From NCBI GenBank assembly GCA_031551755.1, contig JAVBNE010000030.1, positions 1 through 6,357 on the forward strand: 6,357 nucleotides of DNA, in the 5' to 3' direction. Below the pieces are notes generated by a model, which saw only the letters and a program-made list of their open reading frames with translations, was not told the origin of the DNA and ran no database searches. Shown piece after piece: positions 1 to 5,727 of this stretch. Every line of letters begins with the position of its first letter. Positions within the stretch are counted from its first letter, which is position 1. A program made the translations under genes and the position numbers. The stretch comes from JAVBMU01 sp031551755 (GTDB lineage Bacteria; Actinomycetota; Actinomycetes; Actinomycetales; Cellulomonadaceae).

Positions 1-478
1 AGACATCGCCCCAGTGTTTGTCTATATGCGCGCCGGAAACATAGGTATGCGGCCCGGCCATGAATATTTCGCCATTTTTCAGCCAGCCGGTGCGGTTGCC
101 CAGATCAAATTCCGCTTCAGACGCCTTTATGGTGTCTTCGCCGAAATGCACTTCCACATTACCGGAAACGTAGACCCAGCGGGTGCTGTGGTAGTAGCGG
201 GCATAATCCGCCTTCAGGTATTCGGTTCCGCGTTGCAGCACCACATTGCCGAAGGCTTCCAGCACTTCCGCGTCGCTCAGGGCATCCATGCGGTCTGCTG
301 TAAGGTTCCAGCTTATATTGTTGTTTTCATCTGTTTGCATGTCCAGCACCCCGGCGGCCATGGCGGGAAGCGCGTTTAACATGAACGCGCACAGCATGAA
401 AAGGCCTGCCGACCAAAGGCGAAGGCTTAAGAAAAACTGGCAGGCAAGCGCCCTGGCGGCTGAGGGAATTACAGACAT
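1..478 (-). CDS. lptD: LPS-assembly outer membrane protein LptD, N-terminal part (runs off the window)
   Basis: About 159 codons read leftward from the ATG at 478 to the window edge with no stop. The protein starts with a long signal peptide (hydrophobic core near residues 17-40, probable cleavage after LPAMA, before AGVLD). An OstA/LptA-type beta-jellyroll region follows, with the repeated pattern seen in LptD: WNLTADRMDAL, then EAFGNVVLQRG, YLKADYARYY and WVYVSGNVEVHFG. The final GAHIDKHWGD also fits LptD. The family sits in the outer membrane with LptE and inserts LPS into the outer leaflet; the N-terminal domain docks to the periplasmic LptA bridge. The C-terminal barrel is outside the window. 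A weak GGA lies six bases before the ATG, and an in-frame TTG directly precedes it. Short OstA proteins (LptA, LptC) share this fold, so LptD rather than LptA is likely but not certain. Confidence 0.72.
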   Translation of the reverse strand, partial: MSVIPSAARALACQFFLSLRLWSAGLFMLCAFMLNALPAMAAGVLDMQTDENNNISWNLTADRMDALSDAEVLEAFGNVVLQRGTEYLKADYARYYHSTRWVYVSGNVEVHFGEDTIKASEAEFDLGNRTGWLKNGEIFMAGPHTYVSGAHIDKHWGDV

Positions 479-511
479 CAATATTCCATTATCAGGATTT
501 TTTTCATACTA

Positions 512-540
512 TTTTTACGTACCCGCACTGCATAGCACAA
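512..540 (-). promoter_or_regulatory. possible sigma70-type promoter for lptD
   Basis: On the minus strand, TTGTGC (535-540) and TAAAAA (512-517) are separated by 17 bases. This would place a transcript start near 505, giving a leader of about 27 bases before the ATG at 478. Both boxes are imperfect, so this is a weak prediction. Confidence 0.25.
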
Positions 541-639
541 CTTTGCCTTTTTGCAAAGGGCGGACAAGGCACAAAAATGATAATGATTCCGTGGATAGCG
601 GTTTTTATTTTAACTGGTTAGATTATGAACGGCGGAACT

Positions 640-1056
640 TTATTCGCCAATAATTTTTACCAGTACGCGCTTGTCTCTGTTGCCGTCAAACTCGCCATAG
701 AAAATTTGTTCCCAGCGCCCGAAGTCAAGCCTGCCGTCCGTAACGGCCACAACCACTTCCCGGCCCATTAGCTGGCGTTTCAGGTGGGCATCGGCATTAT
801 CCTCATAACCATTGTGGCGGTACTGGCTAACCGGTTCATGCGGGGCCAGTTTTTCCAGCCATTTTTCAAAGTCCTGATGCAACCCGCTTTCATCATCATT
901 TATGAAGACAGAAGCGGTAATATGCATGGCATTGCAAAGCAACAGCCCGTTTTTTATGCCGCTTTCCTGTATTGCGGCTTCCACCGCGCTGGTAATGTTC
1001 ACAAAACCCCGCCGCGCGGGAATATGCATCATAATTTCTTTGCGGAAATGCTTCAT
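640..1056 (-). CDS. yjbQ: YjbQ / UPF0047 family protein (secondary thiamine-phosphate synthase family)
   Basis: This 138-residue protein is the usual length for the YjbQ/UPF0047 family and carries its signature blocks. They are CNAMHITASVFINDDESGLHQDFEKWLEKLAP (residues about 41-72), then the HNGYEDNADAHLKRQLMGREVVVAVT block with its conserved His, and the C-terminal GRLDFGRWEQIFYGEF and KRVLVKIIGE. The family is a compact cytosolic trimer. Some members show weak thiamine-phosphate synthase activity, but the physiological role is not firmly known. The ATG at 1056 is supported by AGGAGA about six bases upstream and by a good minus-strand promoter at 1085-1114. It lies upstream of lptD on the same strand, with a 161-base gap. 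Nothing looks truncated. The family call is secure; the enzymatic role is only known by family. Confidence 0.9.
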   Translation of the reverse strand: MKHFRKEIMMHIPARRGFVNITSAVEAAIQESGIKNGLLLCNAMHITASVFINDDESGLHQDFEKWLEKLAPHEPVSQYRHNGYEDNADAHLKRQLMGREVVVAVTDGRLDFGRWEQIFYGEFDGNRDKRVLVKIIGE

Positions 1057-1084
1057 GGCGTTCTCCTGTATGTTGCTGCGGTTT

Positions 1085-1114
1085 ATTTGAAGGTGAAGCG
1101 GGGTAAAATGTCAA
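1085..1114 (-). promoter_or_regulatory. sigma70-type promoter of the yjbQ gene
   Basis: The minus strand has a perfect TTGACA (-35, positions 1109-1114), an 18-base spacer and TCAAAT (-10, positions 1085-1090; four of six to consensus). The predicted start is about 20-25 bases upstream of the ATG at 1056, which leaves room for the AGGAGA ribosome binding site. Confidence 0.5.
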
Positions 1115-1170
1115 GAAAAATACCGCCAACAGGCCAAGTTTGCCCGGCTGGCGCGAATTTATCCGCCCCA

Positions 1171-1209
1171 AACAGGCAATAACGGCCAAGAACAGGCAGA
1201 ACGGCCAAA
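1171..1209. repeat. imperfect 20-base tandem repeat in the yjbQ-tRNA gap
   Basis: Two adjacent copies of an AACAGGCA(A/G)(T)AACGGCCAA unit lie at 1171-1190 and 1191-1209; the second lacks one base. A further half unit (CAACAGGCCAA) occurs near 1128-1138. The rest of 1115-1361 shows no convincing gene, RNA or promoter. The ORFs that cross it are short, have no ribosome binding site and show no recognisable protein pattern. Confidence 0.55.
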
Positions 1210-1361
1210 AACGTACAAGAAGACTTTATTCCGCCCCGCGAAGCCGCCGCGTTGTTATTAACGCCATTGAATGCCGACCGGACTTATCCGCCGCCAATCG
1301 CGGCCAAAACAGATCAGGATAAAGCCTGTGAGACAAGTTTTTATTTTTTAGCAAAAAGTTG

Positions 1362-1388
1362 TTGACTCCGCCCCCGGAAAAATATACT
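1362..1388 (+). promoter_or_regulatory. promoter of the tRNA-Glu gene
   Basis: TTGACT (1362-1367) and TATACT (1383-1388) match the -35 and -10 consensus well. The spacer is only 15 bases, shorter than the usual 16-18. The start would fall near 1395, about 30 bases before the mature tRNA, which is normal for a stand-alone tRNA gene. Confidence 0.5.
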
Positions 1389-1425
1389 ACTAGCCCTCGC
1401 CGCAGTGAATGCCACGGCGCACCGC

Positions 1426-1502
1426 GTCCCCATCGTCTAGCCGGCCCAGGACAACGGCCTTTCACGCCGTCGACAGGGGTTCAAATCCCCTTGGGGACGC
1501 CA
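1426..1502 (+). tRNA. tRNA-Glu, anticodon TTC (UUC)
   Basis: The complete cloverleaf is visible. A 7-bp acceptor stem pairs 1426-1432 with 1492-1498, followed by discriminator G1499 and an encoded CCA (1500-1502). The D arm starts GTCT and closes with AGGAC. The anticodon stem ACGGC/GCCGT encloses loop CTTTCAC, with anticodon TTC at 1461-1463. The T arm is AGGGG-TTCAAAT-CCCCT. The sequence is very close to the standard bacterial tRNA-Glu. It decodes GAA/GAG, and in most bacteria tRNA-Glu also feeds tetrapyrrole synthesis through glutamyl-tRNA reductase. It has its own promoter and terminator and stands alone. tRNA 3' ends are favoured attachment sites of tyrosine integrases, and accessory-looking DNA begins directly downstream. 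Confidence 0.97.
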
Positions 1503-1511
1503 AGAAAAATC

Positions 1512-1543
1512 AAGCACTTACATGAAAATGTGAGTGCTTTTTT
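1512..1543 (+). terminator. rho-independent terminator of tRNA-Glu
   Basis: A 12-bp stem pairs 1512-1523 with 1528-1539 (one T-G pair) around a GAAA tetraloop. It runs straight into a T tract at 1538-1543. It lies ten bases after the CCA end and is a textbook intrinsic terminator. Confidence 0.9.
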
Positions 1544-1547
1544 CGTT

Positions 1548-1586
1548 GTGGGGCAAATCTGCCCCACTCTCTGCCCCACAGATTTG
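1548..1586. repeat. nested inverted and direct repeats just beyond the tRNA terminator
   Basis: GTGGGGCA (1548-1555) is complementary to TGCCCCAC at both 1560-1567 and 1572-1579. CAAATCTG (1554-1561) is complementary to CAGATTTG (1579-1586). CTGCCCCAC occurs twice as a direct repeat (1559-1567 and 1571-1579) at 12-base spacing. Repeats of this kind next to a tRNA 3' end could be integrase arm sites or the remains of an att region. No integrase is visible to confirm that. From 1587 to 1743 I see no convincing gene or RNA; an open frame from 1614 runs into the next gene but lacks a ribosome binding site. Confidence 0.5.
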
Positions 1587-1743
1587 GAAAATTTCTAAAA
1601 AACTATCCCCGACATGAAATATCCGTATTGCGTCCAGACCTATGAGGAGCGGCGCGGGCCTTGCGAGGCACTCCTAAGCGAAGGCTACGGTCGGATGGCT
1701 CGGCAACTCAATTTTTTAAACAAAATATGCACCATGCTGTTGA

Positions 1744-1800
1744 CATGCGGGAAGAGGGCGGCCATAGGCCGCCCTCTTCTCGCATGCGAGAAGAGGGCGG
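1744..1800. repeat. two overlapping, mutually exclusive long hairpins (three-arm repeat)
   Basis: Arm A (1744-1763) pairs with arm B (1767-1786) over 20 bp with one G-T pair and an ATA loop. Arm B's sequence also forms a perfect 32-base palindrome with the next stretch (1769-1800). The outer arms are 18-base direct repeats (CATGCGRGAAGAGGGCGG at 1744-1761 and 1783-1800) with one mismatch. No T tract follows either hairpin, so neither is a normal intrinsic terminator. A TTGACA at 1740-1745 abuts arm A, but its -10 partner would be poor (CATAGG at 1763-1768). The block lies about 57 bases upstream of the ATG at 1857. It could be an operator, an alternating RNA leader or a mobile-element trace. 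Confidence 0.7.
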
Positions 1801-1816
1801 GTATGGTTGGCTCAAA

Positions 1817-1836
1817 CCCGGCCAATCCCGGCCGGG
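1817..1836 (+). promoter_or_regulatory. GC-only hairpin close to the ribosome binding site of the 303-aa gene
   Basis: CCCGGCC (1817-1823) and GGCCGGG (1830-1836) form a 7-bp stem with a 6-base loop. It ends ten bases before the AGGAGG at 1847-1852. With the larger hairpins at 1744-1800 it makes a strongly structured leader. A regulatory role is inferred only. Confidence 0.3.
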
Positions 1837-1856
1837 ACAAACCGACAGGAGGCGTT

Positions 1857-2768
1857 ATGGGCAAATCAAATTCCATTGAACAACAGCAGAAGTCGAACAA
1901 GGCGTTTCAGGAATATGTCAACGCAATGAACAAGGACATGGAGGAGCATGTGGGCAAAACGTCCAAAGAACTGGACGCCCTTGTTGAGGTGCACTACAAG
2001 CCGTTCCCCGACAAGGCTTCCCTTCTGGAAGGGCGCTACAGCCACCTGTCAACCGTCAGCGAGTGGTCGCTGGCTTCGGTGCAGAAAATGATCGCTTCAT
2101 GCCGTGACGCCATTTTTGGAGCGCCCGCTCCGGCAGGCAGCAAGAAAGAGGACAAACCGGAAGAAGTGTCACTGGCCATTCAAGCCATTAAAAGCCGTGA
2201 ACTTCTTATTGCCAACGCGGCCTTCAATATTGTGCAGTCCCTGCTCGGAAGTTTCAGCAGCAGCACCAGCACGGACGTCCTGACCAAAATAGACGTCAAG
2301 CCTCTCTCGCCCGGTCTGACGCTTTTCATCGGCGTCATGAACAACGCATACAGCCGTACGGATTTTTTCAGAAACGAAAAAATCCGGCAAAATATGTTCG
2401 TCTACAAGGTGTTTTACTCCATCAAGGAAGGCCACATGACATCCATGCTCGGCGACCTGGAGGCCTATGAAGAGCAAAAAGCCGCTTTTCGGGCGCAAAT
2501 GAAAGAAGTCAGCACCAAGGTCGCCAAGCTGGACACCCGGAGCAATGATTACCGCGAACAACTGAAAGATTGTTCGGAAGATGTCAAGGCCCTCAACTCC
2601 ATGCTGAAGGAAATTGACACGCAGATCGAGGCTCTTTCCAAAGCCCCCCTGGCCAAGGCCCTCCCTCCCGCTTCGGAAGAAGCGCTGGCCGTGGCCGAAT
2701 GCGACGCCATTGCGGCGGCTGTGGGCAATCGCTGGGAAGCGGCGCAAGCGGTGTGGCAAAGCGAATGA
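1857..2768 (+). CDS. unrecognised 303-aa helical protein with C-terminal coiled coil
   Basis: I do not recognise this gene. The ATG at 1857 is preferred over the in-frame ATG at 1614 because a perfect AGGAGG lies four bases upstream. The DNA between 1614 and 1857 is also AT-rich, then hairpin-rich, and does not read like coding sequence. The protein has no signal peptide. It begins with polar helices (residues 5-85), then a short Ala/Pro/Lys-rich linker (88-103). A more hydrophobic helical stretch follows (about 106-133, including ELLIANAAFNIVQSLLGSF), then a distinctive block at 149-191 (PLSPGLTLFIGVMNNAYSRT, FFRNEKIRQNMFVYKVFYSI). A charged, heptad-rich coiled coil occupies about 196-262, with an Ala-rich tail. 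The helix-hydrophobic-coiled-coil layout is vaguely like alpha-helical pore-forming toxins, but that is shape only. The next gene, 75 bases downstream on the same strand, is nuclease-like and may be co-transcribed. Confidence 0.8.
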   Translation: MGKSNSIEQQQKSNKAFQEYVNAMNKDMEEHVGKTSKELDALVEVHYKPFPDKASLLEGRYSHLSTVSEWSLASVQKMIASCRDAIFGAPAPAGSKKEDKPEEVSLAIQAIKSRELLIANAAFNIVQSLLGSFSSSTSTDVLTKIDVKPLSPGLTLFIGVMNNAYSRTDFFRNEKIRQNMFVYKVFYSIKEGHMTSMLGDLEAYEEQKAAFRAQMKEVSTKVAKLDTRSNDYREQLKDCSEDVKALNSMLKEIDTQIEALSKAPLAKALPPASEEALAVAECDAIAAAVGNRWEAAQAVWQSE

Positions 2769-2843
2769 TATGTGATAGAAGCCCCAGGTTCATCACCCGT
2801 TACTTGTGATCCATAAACGCTGAAAAACCACAAAGGAGACGTT

Positions 2844-3302
2844 ATGGAACTGACAGTTGCCAGCTTCGTTTCTTATGTCGGTCAGTATCTTGATGAGAAT
2901 ATTGGCGGCATCAAAAACACATGGACTCAGCAAGGCGGTTGGGAAGGATGGTTACAGGCTGAAATTTGCAATTATATTAATGCAAATGGAAAGTATACTA
3001 TCCTTAGAGAAGAAGCTGTATATGCTTCAGGCCAAAAATCTGATTTTTTGGTGAATGCCACATCATCTCCGGCACACCAGATTATTGTTGAACTGAAGTG
3101 CCAATCTTTAGGGAATTGGGTAAACTTTGCAAATGGCCTTAACAGTGACTCCGAAAAACTTGGTGGGCCATTGAAAGGAAAGCATAACGGAGCGAGAGGG
3201 TTGGCTATTGGCGTATATTTTACGCGCGACGGCGGCATTCCGGAACATTTTCAGTGGAAAGACCTCAATGATGAAGTTGGAATATGCTGGCGCGTACTGT
3301 GA
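2844..3302 (+). CDS. small PD-(D/E)XK nuclease-like protein (152 aa)
   Basis: This 152-residue protein shows the core of the PD-(D/E)XK nuclease superfamily. An early acidic residue sits in a helix (WEGWLQAE, Glu40), a strand follows (TILREEAVY), then the metal-binding Asp67 (KSDFLV). After 15 residues comes the E-x-K strand IIVELKCQS (Glu83, Lys85). This spacing is typical of restriction-endonuclease-like folds that cut nucleic acid with Mg2+. The ATG at 2844 follows a good AAGGAG about seven bases upstream. The gene is clearly more AT-rich in its third codon positions than its neighbours, suggesting separate acquisition. It may share a transcript with the 303-aa gene. It could be a restriction or defence nuclease, or a nuclease toxin without an obvious immunity gene. 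No DNA-binding or methyltransferase domain is present. The fold is likely; the function is unknown. Confidence 0.8.
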   Translation: MELTVASFVSYVGQYLDENIGGIKNTWTQQGGWEGWLQAEICNYINANGKYTILREEAVYASGQKSDFLVNATSSPAHQIIVELKCQSLGNWVNFANGLNSDSEKLGGPLKGKHNGARGLAIGVYFTRDGGIPEHFQWKDLNDEVGICWRVL

Positions 3303-3320
3303 TATAAAATGCAATAAACT

Positions 3321-3367
3321 TAGCCACGTCCAGATCATGACGCCATGTACTGAGCTGGACGTGGCTA
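3321..3367. repeat. 13-bp perfect inverted repeat after the nuclease gene
   Basis: TAGCCACGTCCAG (3321-3333) is perfectly complementary to CTGGACGTGGCTA (3355-3367) across a 21-base loop, which contains a small CATG/CATG inner stem. It begins 19 bases after the nuclease stop codon. No T tract follows, so if it ends transcription it is not a classic intrinsic terminator; it could also protect the mRNA 3' end. Confidence 0.5.
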
Positions 3368-3433
3368 CACTCTGTTTGGCGCTGAACACCGAGACACATC
3401 AGGTACGAGATGCGCCTTACTGTTCATATGCCC

Positions 3434-3479
3434 GTTGACGTCAAAAAAAAATAGATAATAGTCAATTACCGATGTCAAC
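3434..3479 (+). promoter_or_regulatory. promoter/operator region of the autotransporter gene
   Basis: A TTGACG -35-like box (3435-3440) lies inside the palindrome TTGACGTCAA (3435-3444). A four-of-six -10 (AATAGT, 3457-3462) follows at 16 bases. GTTGACGTC (3434-3442) and GATGTCAAC (3471-3479) form an inverted repeat matching at eight of nine positions. GTCAA occurs three times (3440, 3461, 3474). The region is AT-rich with a run of nine A. This suggests a regulated promoter; the regulator is unknown. Confidence 0.4.
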
Positions 3480-3502
3480 AATTATTTTGTGAGGTCACAT
3501 CT

Positions 3503-5599
3503 ATGCTGCGCTTGTCCCGGCCTTGGCTCAGGCTCTCGTATTTTTTTCTTGCGTTCGCCCTTCTCTGGTTTGCCTGTGCACTGAATATTCCTTCCGCCTC
3601 CGCCGCCTCCATTGAAGTCTATGGCGGAGGAGGAGGCGGTGGAGGGGGAGGCGGTGTCACAACTGGTATGGGGGGCGCCCCTAACCAAGGACTAGGAGGC
3701 GCTGGAGGCGCCGGGGGCAGTGCCGCCCAAAACGGCTTTGCCGGCGGTAACGGTTCTGGCTTTGATAATGGAAACGATGCCGGCGGGGGCGGTGGAGGTG
3801 GCGGTACCACTGGCGCGGGCCAAAGTGTATCTGCATCACTTGGTGGCAACGCAGGTGCCGGCGGCAATGCCACCGACGGACAAAACTCCGTTGGGGGTAT
3901 CGGCGGCGCGGGCGGCAACGGCGGCGCGGGCGGCGCGGCAAGCCTGACTTTGACAGGCGCGACGGTCACATCCACCGGGGCCGTGCTGGTGCAAAGCGGC
4001 GCGGCTGGCGCTGCAGGCAGCGGCAACGGGCCTGCCAACGGCGCGGGCGGAGTTGGCGGCGCGGCGAGCCTGACTGTGCAAAATACCCTGATCGCGCCTT
4101 CCGTCACGGCCTGGAAGCGGGACGGCGCGCTGGCCGTCAGCATCGCCACCCTGAACGTGACCGGCAATGATACCGCCCTGACCGCCACGGGCACGGCGGC
4201 GACGGATTTTCAGATCACCTCGACGAGCCTTTCCAGCGGGCATTTGCTGTCCATCAACAACAGCGCCGGGGCCATGACTCTTTCTACCTTGACCGTCACC
4301 GGCCAAGGGCGGCTCTTTGTGGCCGACAGCACGAAAGCGACCATCGGCACTCTAAACGCTGCGGGTGCGGATTTGACCTTTGTGCTGCCCGCCGGGGTGG
4401 TGGCAAACCAGACCATTGTGGCCGTGACCAACGCCAATATTACCGGGGCCACCATCGGCGTGGACGACGGCAACGGCAGAATCACCATGAACCCCGGCCA
4501 GAGCGTGAAGCTGCTGGCCGCTTCCGGGACCCTGACCGGAACCGCCGCCAACCTGACCGTACTGACGCCCAATGGCGATATCTTCGACCTCCAGGTCAGC
4601 GGCAAAGATCTTCTGCTCATCCTGCAACAGATTTCTCCCGCCAACCCGGACTACGAGCGCCTGAAAGCCTACGCCGAAGGCCGCACCGCCACCCTGGCCT
4701 TCGTAAACCAGGGCGCGGACCTTATCCTGAACCAGGGCATGGGCTCGGCGCTCATGTCCACCAGGGGACCGGGCTTCCAGTTCAACGCCTTCGCCGCCGG
4801 GCAAGGCGGCTGGAGCCGCTACAACACCGGCTCGCACGTTGACGTTTCCGGCGCTTCCATGCTGGCCGGTATTGCCGTCGGCAATGACGCCGGACCGGGC
4901 CGTCTGACCGCCGGGCTATTCTTTGAAGGCGGCTGGGGCAGCTACAACTCGTACAACAGTTTCAGCAACTTCGCTTCGGTCAAGGGCGACGGCGACACCA
5001 ATTACTACGGCGGCGGCATCCTGGGCCGCTACGACCTGAAGAGCGGCGCGCTTTCCGGCCTGTACTTCGACGCCTCCGCCCGTATGGGCCGGGCCAGCAC
5101 GGATTTCTCCACCGGCGACATCCGCTACAACGGCAACAAGGCTGATTTCGATTCCGATTCCATGTACTGGGGCGCGCACGCGGGCCTGGGCTACCAGTGG
5201 AGCTTTACGGAAAAGGCCATGCTGGACGTGAGCGGCAAGTTCATCTGGACCCGCCAAGACGGCGACAACGTGAACGTGAGCGGCGATAAGGTGCGCTTCG
5301 ACAGCGCCGAGTCCCTGCGTACCCGCCTGGGTGGCCGCTTCAATTACGCGGTGTGCGACTACGCCACGCCCTATGTCGGCGCGTACTGGGAACATGAATT
5401 CGATGGCAAGCAACGCAGCAGCGTCAACGGCGTGGGCGTCGGCTCCCCGTCCCTCAAGGGCGATACCGGCGTTGGCGAACTGGGCCTGACCATCAGGCCG
5501 GTGAAGGATTCCGGCTTTTCCATGGACCTCGGCGTGCAGGGCTATACCGGCGTGCGCGAGGGCGTGACCGGGAGTTTACAGTTGAAGTTTGAATTTTAA
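3503..5599 (+). CDS. glycine-rich autotransporter (type Va secretion), 698 aa
   Basis: The protein has the classical autotransporter layout. A signal peptide with basic start and hydrophobic core occupies residues 1-34 (cleavage after PSASA). A low-complexity Gly/Ala-rich passenger (35 to about 200) includes a run of eleven Gly at 41-51 and a duplicated GGAASLT motif (143 and 185). A beta-helix-like segment (about 200-375) is rich in Thr, Asn and Val with TLNVTG and TLTVTG turns. A helical linker follows (about 379-415, NPDYERLKAYAEGRTATLAF). A C-terminal beta-barrel of roughly 275 residues with alternating aromatic strands ends in LQLKFEF, where the terminal Phe is the BAM recognition signal. 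The barrel would insert in the outer membrane and expose the passenger. No protease or lipase motif is seen; an adhesin-like or structural surface role is inferred. GAGG at 3491-3494 serves the ATG at 3503. It appears monocistronic. Confidence 0.93.
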   Translation: MLRLSRPWLRLSYFFLAFALLWFACALNIPSASAASIEVYGGGGGGGGGGGVTTGMGGAPNQGLGGAGGAGGSAAQNGFAGGNGSGFDNGNDAGGGGGGGGTTGAGQSVSASLGGNAGAGGNATDGQNSVGGIGGAGGNGGAGGAASLTLTGATVTSTGAVLVQSGAAGAAGSGNGPANGAGGVGGAASLTVQNTLIAPSVTAWKRDGALAVSIATLNVTGNDTALTATGTAATDFQITSTSLSSGHLLSINNSAGAMTLSTLTVTGQGRLFVADSTKATIGTLNAAGADLTFVLPAGVVANQTIVAVTNANITGATIGVDDGNGRITMNPGQSVKLLAASGTLTGTAANLTVLTPNGDIFDLQVSGKDLLLILQQISPANPDYERLKAYAEGRTATLAFVNQGADLILNQGMGSALMSTRGPGFQFNAFAAGQGGWSRYNTGSHVDVSGASMLAGIAVGNDAGPGRLTAGLFFEGGWGSYNSYNSFSNFASVKGDGDTNYYGGGILGRYDLKSGALSGLYFDASARMGRASTDFSTGDIRYNGNKADFDSDSMYWGAHAGLGYQWSFTEKAMLDVSGKFIWTRQDGDNVNVSGDKVRFDSAESLRTRLGGRFNYAVCDYATPYVGAYWEHEFDGKQRSSVNGVGVGSPSLKGDTGVGELGLTIRPVKDSGFSMDLGVQGYTGVREGVTGSLQLKFEF
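3929..4075 (+). repeat. in-frame 21-base direct repeat in the autotransporter passenger
   Basis: The 21 bases at 3929-3949 recur at 4055-4075 with a single A/G difference, 126 bases (42 codons) apart and in the same frame. Both encode GGAASLT. This fits passenger growth by segment duplication, and recombination between the copies would remove exactly 42 residues without a frameshift. Confidence 0.7.
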
Positions 5600-5616
5600 C
5601 CTTACCTGAGTGCACG

Positions 5617-5654
5617 CGAATCCCCTTCCGCCAGCCTTGACGGAAGGGGATTCG
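5617..5654. terminator. long hairpin between convergent genes, probable bidirectional terminator
   Basis: A perfect 14-bp stem (CGAATCCCCTTCCG, 5617-5630, with 5641-5654) encloses a 10-base loop. It sits 17 bases after the autotransporter stop and 17 bases beyond the end of the minus-strand mobilization frame. Neither side has a clear T tract, so terminator function is inferred from its position and strength. Confidence 0.6.
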
Positions 5655-5727
5655 TTATGGCGATAACACCACTATCTGCCCAATCCCGGCCCTCTACTCC
5701 GCTGCCGCTCCCGTTCCCGCAACCGCT

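Noticed and set aside
478..507. Nine-codon minus-strand peptide (MKKILIMEY) whose TGA overlaps the lptD ATG
   Set aside because: The TGATG overlap is attractive for translational coupling, but there is no ribosome binding site and the predicted transcript start is near 505, so it would hardly be translated.
1614..1856. An 81-codon N-terminal extension of the 303-aa protein starting at the ATG at 1614
   Set aside because: No ribosome binding site precedes 1614, and the stretch crosses an AT-rich section and the strong hairpins. The ATG at 1857 has a perfect AGGAGG. The extension has no recognisable protein pattern.
2169..2759. 196-codon minus-strand frame opposite the 303-aa gene
   Set aside because: It is a shadow of GC-rich coding DNA. 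The plus-strand frame has the ribosome binding site and sensible helical composition, whereas this one has neither.
3321..3367. An integron attC site
   Set aside because: The conserved RYYYAAC/GTTRRRY ends and the unpaired extrahelical bases are missing; the repeat is a perfect simple stem, and no integron integrase is seen.
3488..3499. A CRP binding site (TGTGA and TCACA halves)
   Set aside because: The halves are separated by two bases instead of six and overlap the ribosome binding site.
3619..4194. Long Pro/Ala-rich open frame on the minus strand opposite the autotransporter passenger
   Set aside because: It is the mirror of glycine codons (GGN read as NCC); low-complexity Pro runs with no start signals. 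The same applies to the other minus-strand frames across 4210-5413.
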